DNA of 45,031 nucleotides from Verrucomicrobiota bacterium (GTDB lineage: Bacteria; Verrucomicrobiota; Verrucomicrobiia; Opitutales; Opitutaceae): the NCBI GenBank assembly GCA_023426435.1, contig JAFAAS010000162.1, forward strand, positions 1 through 45,031, read 5' to 3'. The translations under genes were made by a program, and so were the position numbers. The notes beneath the pieces are model-generated. The model was not told where the DNA came from, did no database searches, and saw nothing but the letters and a program-made list of their open reading frames with translations. Of the stretch, positions 41,889-45,031 are shown piece after piece (position 1 is the first letter of the stretch; every line of letters starts with the position of its first letter).

Positions 41889-41917
41889 GGGCGGGGTCTC
41901 CCGACCCCGCCGTTCCG
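41889..41917 (+). repeat. Dispersed palindrome (TCTCCCGACCCCGCC family), copy 2
   Basis: GGCGGGGTC (41890-41898) pairs perfectly with GACCCCGCC (41903-41911). It is otherwise the same sequence as 16612-16640. It lies between the symporter start and the outer-membrane protein stop. Confidence 0.75.
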
Positions 41918-41949
41918 TATTTCGCGGCCAGCTCCGAGCCACGCCCCGC

Positions 41950-42609
41950 TCAGAAGTGATAATTCACTCCCAACGAGAACTCCTGCGAATCCGGCGAATC
42001 CTCCACCGCCTCATACTGCGCGCGCGCCGTCGCGCTCCACGACTCGTCGAAGCGATACGTCGCCTTCACGCCGAGCTCATACTCGTTCGCATCGAAGCTC
42101 GTCGCGCGCACGTAGTTCATAAAAGGCGTCACCGCCACCGCGGGCGCCACCTGAAACTCCACGCCAGTCCCGACGCGAAACGCAAACGAGTCATCGCTGA
42201 ACCCGCCCGCTTTCTGCCACTGCCAGCCCGCGCCCGCCATCACGAAGGGTTTTCCCCACGCATACTGCGTGTGCATCGTCACCCCGAACTCGGCATCGTG
42301 CACCCGCAGCCGCGAGCCCATGAATTTCGCCGACGCGTAATCGTAGCTGATGTGATAATCGATGTTCGGCCAGAACGGCTGGTTCAACGTCACGCCAAAC
42401 CCGTCCGCATGGCTCGGCCCATAACCGTCGAGGTCGATGTAATTGTATTCGACTTGTGCATACGGCGATCCGAGCAATCCCGCCGGCCGGCCCGTGTTCC
42501 CCGGATTTGCCGGCGCAAAGTCCGGATTCTGCGCCCAAGCCGCGCTGCCCAGCCCAAGGGCCGCGATCGCCGCCACCCACGTCGTTTTCAAGGTAGTTTT
42601 CTTGTTCAT
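41950..42609 (-). CDS. Outer-membrane beta-barrel protein
   Basis: A 219-residue protein with a clean signal peptide (TWVAAIAALGLGSAAWAQ). The body is alternating polar/aromatic strands (YAQVEYNYIDLDGY, DYHISYDYASAKF, FAFRVGTGVEFQVAP, YELGVKATYRFDES) and ends in FSLGVNYHF, the C-terminal Phe typical of barrel insertion. Eight to ten strands are expected from the length. No specific function can be given; porin-like or structural. I chose the ATG at 42609 (MNKKTTLK). It is divergent from the peroxiredoxin gene. Confidence 0.85.
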   Translation of the reverse strand: MNKKTTLKTTWVAAIAALGLGSAAWAQNPDFAPANPGNTGRPAGLLGSPYAQVEYNYIDLDGYGPSHADGFGVTLNQPFWPNIDYHISYDYASAKFMGSRLRVHDAEFGVTMHTQYAWGKPFVMAGAGWQWQKAGGFSDDSFAFRVGTGVEFQVAPAVAVTPFMNYVRATSFDANEYELGVKATYRFDESWSATARAQYEAVEDSPDSQEFSLGVNYHF

Positions 42610-42801
42610 GTTCGTTTGGTTTTTTGGTCCCTCTCCCGGCGAGTCGCCTCGCCGCAAGCGGGGTGGGTATGACCGCCCGTCTTCCAAAAGTTCCTCGCTT
42701 AAAACCTTCGCCGGAGCATCTTTCCTGCGAAACTTTTTCGTTTCCCCGCGTCAGGCTCCCACGTCCATAAACCTCCCACGATTCGCTGGAATCCCCCCGC
42801 C

Positions 42802-43320
42802 ATGAACACCCGCTCGATCCTCCGCACGCTCTTCGCGCTGCTTTCCTCCATGCTCGCCTCCGCCGCTTCCGCCGCCTCGCTTTCCGTCGGCGCCCCCGCC
42901 CCCGCCATCAGTGCCACCACCGACTCCGGCGACACGCTCGATCTCGGCGCGCTGTATCCGAAACATGATTACACGCTGGTCTGGTTCTACCCCATGGCGC
43001 TCACCGGCGGCTGCACCAGCCAGGGCTGCTCCCTGCGCGACTCTTCCGCCGAACTCGCCAAATACGACGTCGCCGTCGTCGGCGTCAGCACCGACTCCGT
43101 CGAGAAGCAAAAGGAGTTCAAAGCGCACAACAACTTCCCCTTCCCGCTCCTCGCCGACACCGACAGCAAGGTCCGCAACGCCTTCGGCCAGCAAGGCAAG
43201 GGCCGCGCCAAACGCGAAGCCTACCTCATCGATCGCAAGGGCAGGATCGCTTACCACGACGAAGGCGCCACCGACAAACAAGCCGACAACGTCCTCAAAT
43301 TCCTCGCCCAACAAAAATAA
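42802..43320 (+). CDS. Peroxiredoxin (PrxQ/BCP type), exported
   Basis: A 172-residue thiol peroxidase that reduces hydrogen peroxide and alkyl hydroperoxides. The signal peptide (LRTLFALLSSMLASAASAAS) places it in the periplasm. The peroxidatic Cys and the resolving Cys five residues later are in LTGGCTSQGCSLRD, the PrxQ spacing. LVWFYPMA, VVGVSTDSVEKQKEF and FPLLADTDSKVRNAFG are further family positions. A terminator follows at 43373-43399. Confidence 0.94.
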   Translation: MNTRSILRTLFALLSSMLASAASAASLSVGAPAPAISATTDSGDTLDLGALYPKHDYTLVWFYPMALTGGCTSQGCSLRDSSAELAKYDVAVVGVSTDSVEKQKEFKAHNNFPFPLLADTDSKVRNAFGQQGKGRAKREAYLIDRKGRIAYHDEGATDKQADNVLKFLAQQK

Positions 43321-43333
43321 ACCGAAGCCCGCA

Positions 43334-43360
43334 AGGTGGAGCCCGACGTCCCGTCGGGCT
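43334..43360. repeat. 27-bp REP-like palindrome, copy 3
   Basis: Identical to 29309-29335 and 32528-32554, placed 13 bases after the peroxiredoxin stop. Confidence 0.9.
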
Positions 43361-43372
43361 TGTTCGTCTCCC

Positions 43373-43399
43373 GCCCGCTCCCCCTCCGAGCGGGCTTTT
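43373..43399 (+). terminator. Intrinsic terminator of the peroxiredoxin gene
   Basis: GCCCGCTC (43373-43380), a 7-base loop, GAGCGGGC (43388-43395), then TTTTCATTT. A good rho-independent terminator. Confidence 0.75.
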
Positions 43400-43476
43400 C
43401 ATTTCCCGCCCCCTGTCGGCCCCTGCTCGCCGGAGATTCCCCCTCCACGCCTCGGTGCCTCCCTGATCCAACTCCC

Positions 43477-44409
43477 TCACAACTCCTCATCCGCCGCCCC
43501 GCGCAACACCCCCGCCGTAGGATCCTCGCGCACCCGCTCCAGCCACTCGCCCATCAACGCATTCCTCAGCGTCATCTCCCGCGGCCACGGCGCCGCCACC
43601 AGATCGATCGTCCGCAACGCTCCATCCGCACACCGCACGAAATTCCGCGCGTGCAAATCCGCCACCAACCACGGCTCGCCGCGATGAAACCACAGCCGCG
43701 GATGATCCCGGTTCGCGCGCAAAAACCGCGAGGGAATTTCGATCAATCCTTCCGGCAACGACCGCGACATGTCCGCCCCCTGCGGCAACGGCTCTCCCAG
43801 CGCCTGCTTCGCCACCACGATTCCCTCCGGCGTCACCGCCACCACCTCCGTCGCCATCCCGCCAAGCAAATGAATCAACAACAGCTTCTCCAATAACCCG
43901 CGATAATCCCCCAACACCGCATTCGCGTGCAACGCCGCCTCCTCCCCCACGCCAAACCCAAACACGCTGCCGATCCGCTTCTCCTCCCGCGGCAGATAAA
44001 ACTTATAAACCGATCCGTCCTCCTCCGCCGCAAACGCCCACGCCTCCACCCCGCCGCCAATCCGCCGCAACCGCGCATTCGGCTCCTCCAGCGGATTCTC
44101 CGCGTGTCCCAGAAATCCAAATACATCCAGCGAACGCAGCGGCACCAGCGCCCGCCACGCGCGAATCGCCCCGCCCAGCGTCGCCCACTCCCCGCCCGCG
44201 CCCTCCAACAAACTTACTTCGTCTTCCGCGAGGAGGACGAGATCGCGGTCCGAATCCGCGCCGACACCGCATTCTTCTGCTGCCGCGCCGAGGCAAGCGA
44301 GCGCCTCCAATCGTCGCTCGTGATCGTGTTGAAGAGCGGCGCGTCCTTCCGCGTCCGGAAGGTGACTCCCGCGGATGCGAGTGATTTGTCCCGTGAAGAG
44401 GTCGTGCAT
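43477..44409 (-). CDS. Kinase-fold protein of unknown role
   Basis: A 310-residue protein not assigned to a named family. The second half looks like a protein-kinase/aminoglycoside-phosphotransferase fold: a strand with Lys in GSVYKFYLPREEKRI (about 133-147), a helix DYRGLLEKLLLIHLLGG, a hinge-like ATEVVAVTPEGIVVAKQ, a catalytic-loop-like VADLHARNFVRC with a D-x-H-x-x-N pattern, and IDLVAAP as the metal-binding Asp. This resembles the polyvalent or solitary kinase domains found near mobile DNA. The N-terminal 90 residues are unassigned, and the true start may be downstream. A perfect palindrome lies about 90 bases upstream. Confidence 0.7.
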   Translation of the reverse strand: MHDLFTGQITRIRGSHLPDAEGRAALQHDHERRLEALACLGAAAEECGVGADSDRDLVLLAEDEVSLLEGAGGEWATLGGAIRAWRALVPLRSLDVFGFLGHAENPLEEPNARLRRIGGGVEAWAFAAEEDGSVYKFYLPREEKRIGSVFGFGVGEEAALHANAVLGDYRGLLEKLLLIHLLGGMATEVVAVTPEGIVVAKQALGEPLPQGADMSRSLPEGLIEIPSRFLRANRDHPRLWFHRGEPWLVADLHARNFVRCADGALRTIDLVAAPWPREMTLRNALMGEWLERVREDPTAGVLRGAADEEL

Positions 44410-44499
44410 GCTGGATCCGCCATGCCCGCACCGTCACCGCCCCACCCGGCCAAAGCAAAGGCTTTTTACCCACAACTTATCCGCACCCGCCCAAACCAG

Positions 44500-44522
44500 A
44501 GTGTCACCTATTAGGTGACACT
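44500..44522. promoter_or_regulatory. Perfect 10-bp palindrome upstream of the kinase-fold gene
   Basis: AGTGTCACCT-ATT-AGGTGACACT, a perfect inverted repeat with a 3-base spacer. It lies between the stop of the nucleotidyltransferase (44567) and the start of the kinase-fold gene (44409), both on the minus strand. Operator, terminator stem without U-tract, or dispersed repeat are all possible. Confidence 0.55.
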
Positions 44523-44566
44523 TCCCCCGCCGCGCCTTCGCCACGTCCCACGCCCCGCGCCTCATC

Positions 44567-45031
44567 TCAAAACAGCCTCGCCGGATACTCGCCGCGTCGC
44601 ACCAACTCCCCAATCGCCGCCACCACCCGCGGCTTGTCCTCGCGATACGTCACCCCAAACCACGCGCTCGCCGTCGGCAACACCTCCACCGTCGCCTGAC
44701 CCCGCGCGATCATCGTCGACACCGCCGCCGGCAAATAAAACTCCGCCTTCGGCTCATTCCCCTTCGCCGCCAAAAACTCCCGCAACTGCTCCTCCAATCC
44801 CGCAAACGCCTCCCGCCCAAATCCCCAGCAATTCATCGAAACAATCTCCTCCCCCGAAAACTCCCGCCCCGTCCCCACCTGCCCCGGCTCGATTCCCGTC
44901 CGTTCCACAATCGACGCCAACCGCCCGTCCGCCCCCACCGCGCACACGCCCCGCGACACCGCCCCGTGCTCCGACAAGGTCCGCTCCAACCGAAATCCCA
45001 CAATCGCAAACTCCGCCTTCCCTCCCCCACC
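44567..45031 (-). CDS. Sugar nucleotidyltransferase, C-terminal part (cut by window edge)
   Basis: The 154 visible residues are the C-terminal part of a nucleotidyltransferase that would activate sugar-1-phosphates. The frame is open to the window edge, so the N-terminal nucleotide-binding GXGXR region is not seen. Visible positions are VGFRLERTLSEHGAVSRGVC, EEIVSMNCWGFGREAF, KAEFYLPAAVSTMIARGQAT and WFGVTYREDKPRVVAAIGEL. These match the small nucleotidyltransferase family related to glucose-1-phosphate thymidylyl/uridylyltransferases. A GTG at 45001 is in frame but internal to the conserved region, so it is not the start. Confidence 0.8.
   Translation of the reverse strand, partial: GGGGKAEFAIVGFRLERTLSEHGAVSRGVCAVGADGRLASIVERTGIEPGQVGTGREFSGEEIVSMNCWGFGREAFAGLEEQLREFLAAKGNEPKAEFYLPAAVSTMIARGQATVEVLPTASAWFGVTYREDKPRVVAAIGELVRRGEYPARLF

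Overview
The window is GC-rich DNA with strongly C/G-ending codons. It carries many dispersed palindromic repeats and a bacterial microcompartment (BMC) locus of the planctomycete/verrucomicrobial (PVM) type. Most genes lack a clear Shine-Dalgarno sequence. Together with glycoside hydrolases next to a sodium:solute symporter, this suggests a member of Verrucomicrobiota, probably Opitutaceae. That assignment is inference from gene content; no rRNA or tRNA gene is visible.

Layout. 1-0.95 kb: dispersed repeats and a small helix-turn-helix gene (-). 0.95-7.2 kb: aldo/keto reductase (+), then on the minus strand a membrane histidine kinase translationally coupled to a receiver-kinase, an S4 RNA-binding protein, a DUF3016-like protein and a two-BON-domain protein. 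7.3-14.2 kb (+): small membrane protein, a REC-REC-PAS kinase with its NarL/LuxR-type regulator, gluconate kinase, penicillin-acylase-family hydrolase and uracil phosphoribosyltransferase. 14.4-16.5 kb (-): hybrid sensor kinase.

16.7-32.3 kb (+) is the centrepiece. Order: MFS sugar permease, fused rhamnulose-1-phosphate aldolase/lactaldehyde dehydrogenase, DeoR-type regulator, PduL, BMC-H, BMC-H, acetate-kinase-family kinase, BMC-H, BMC-P, CoA-acylating aldehyde dehydrogenase, BMC-P, BMC-P, class II aldolase, lactate/malate dehydrogenase homologue, rhamnulokinase, L-rhamnose isomerase. The inferred pathway is L-rhamnose to rhamnulose (RhaA), to rhamnulose-1-phosphate (RhaB), to DHAP plus L-lactaldehyde (aldolase). 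In the shell, lactaldehyde goes to lactoyl-CoA, lactoyl-phosphate and lactate with ATP gain, and the dehydrogenase homologue may recycle NAD. Three shell hexamer and three pentamer genes are present, but no trimer (BMC-T), B12 diol dehydratase or glycyl-radical enzyme. An 18-bp palindrome (ATGATYG-N4-CRATCAT) overlaps a TATGAT -10-like hexamer before the fused aldolase and before pduL, with a degenerate copy before rhaB. It is a good candidate operator for the DeoR-type regulator.

32.8-45 kb: ribosome hibernation factor (+). Then a leftward group on the minus strand: sodium:solute symporter, a two-domain GH43-like/GH95 enzyme (probable alpha-L-fucosidase) and a GH2 beta-galactosidase. After that come an outer-membrane beta-barrel protein (-), a PrxQ-type peroxiredoxin (+), a kinase-fold protein of unknown role (-) and a sugar nucleotidyltransferase (-) cut by the window edge.

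Dispersed repeats are a second theme. Several sit exactly at gene 3' ends and appear to supply the stop codon (gntK, upp, rhaB, rhaA). One repeat-like tract lies in frame inside the penicillin acylase gene, and a 189-bp MITE-like element follows rhaA.
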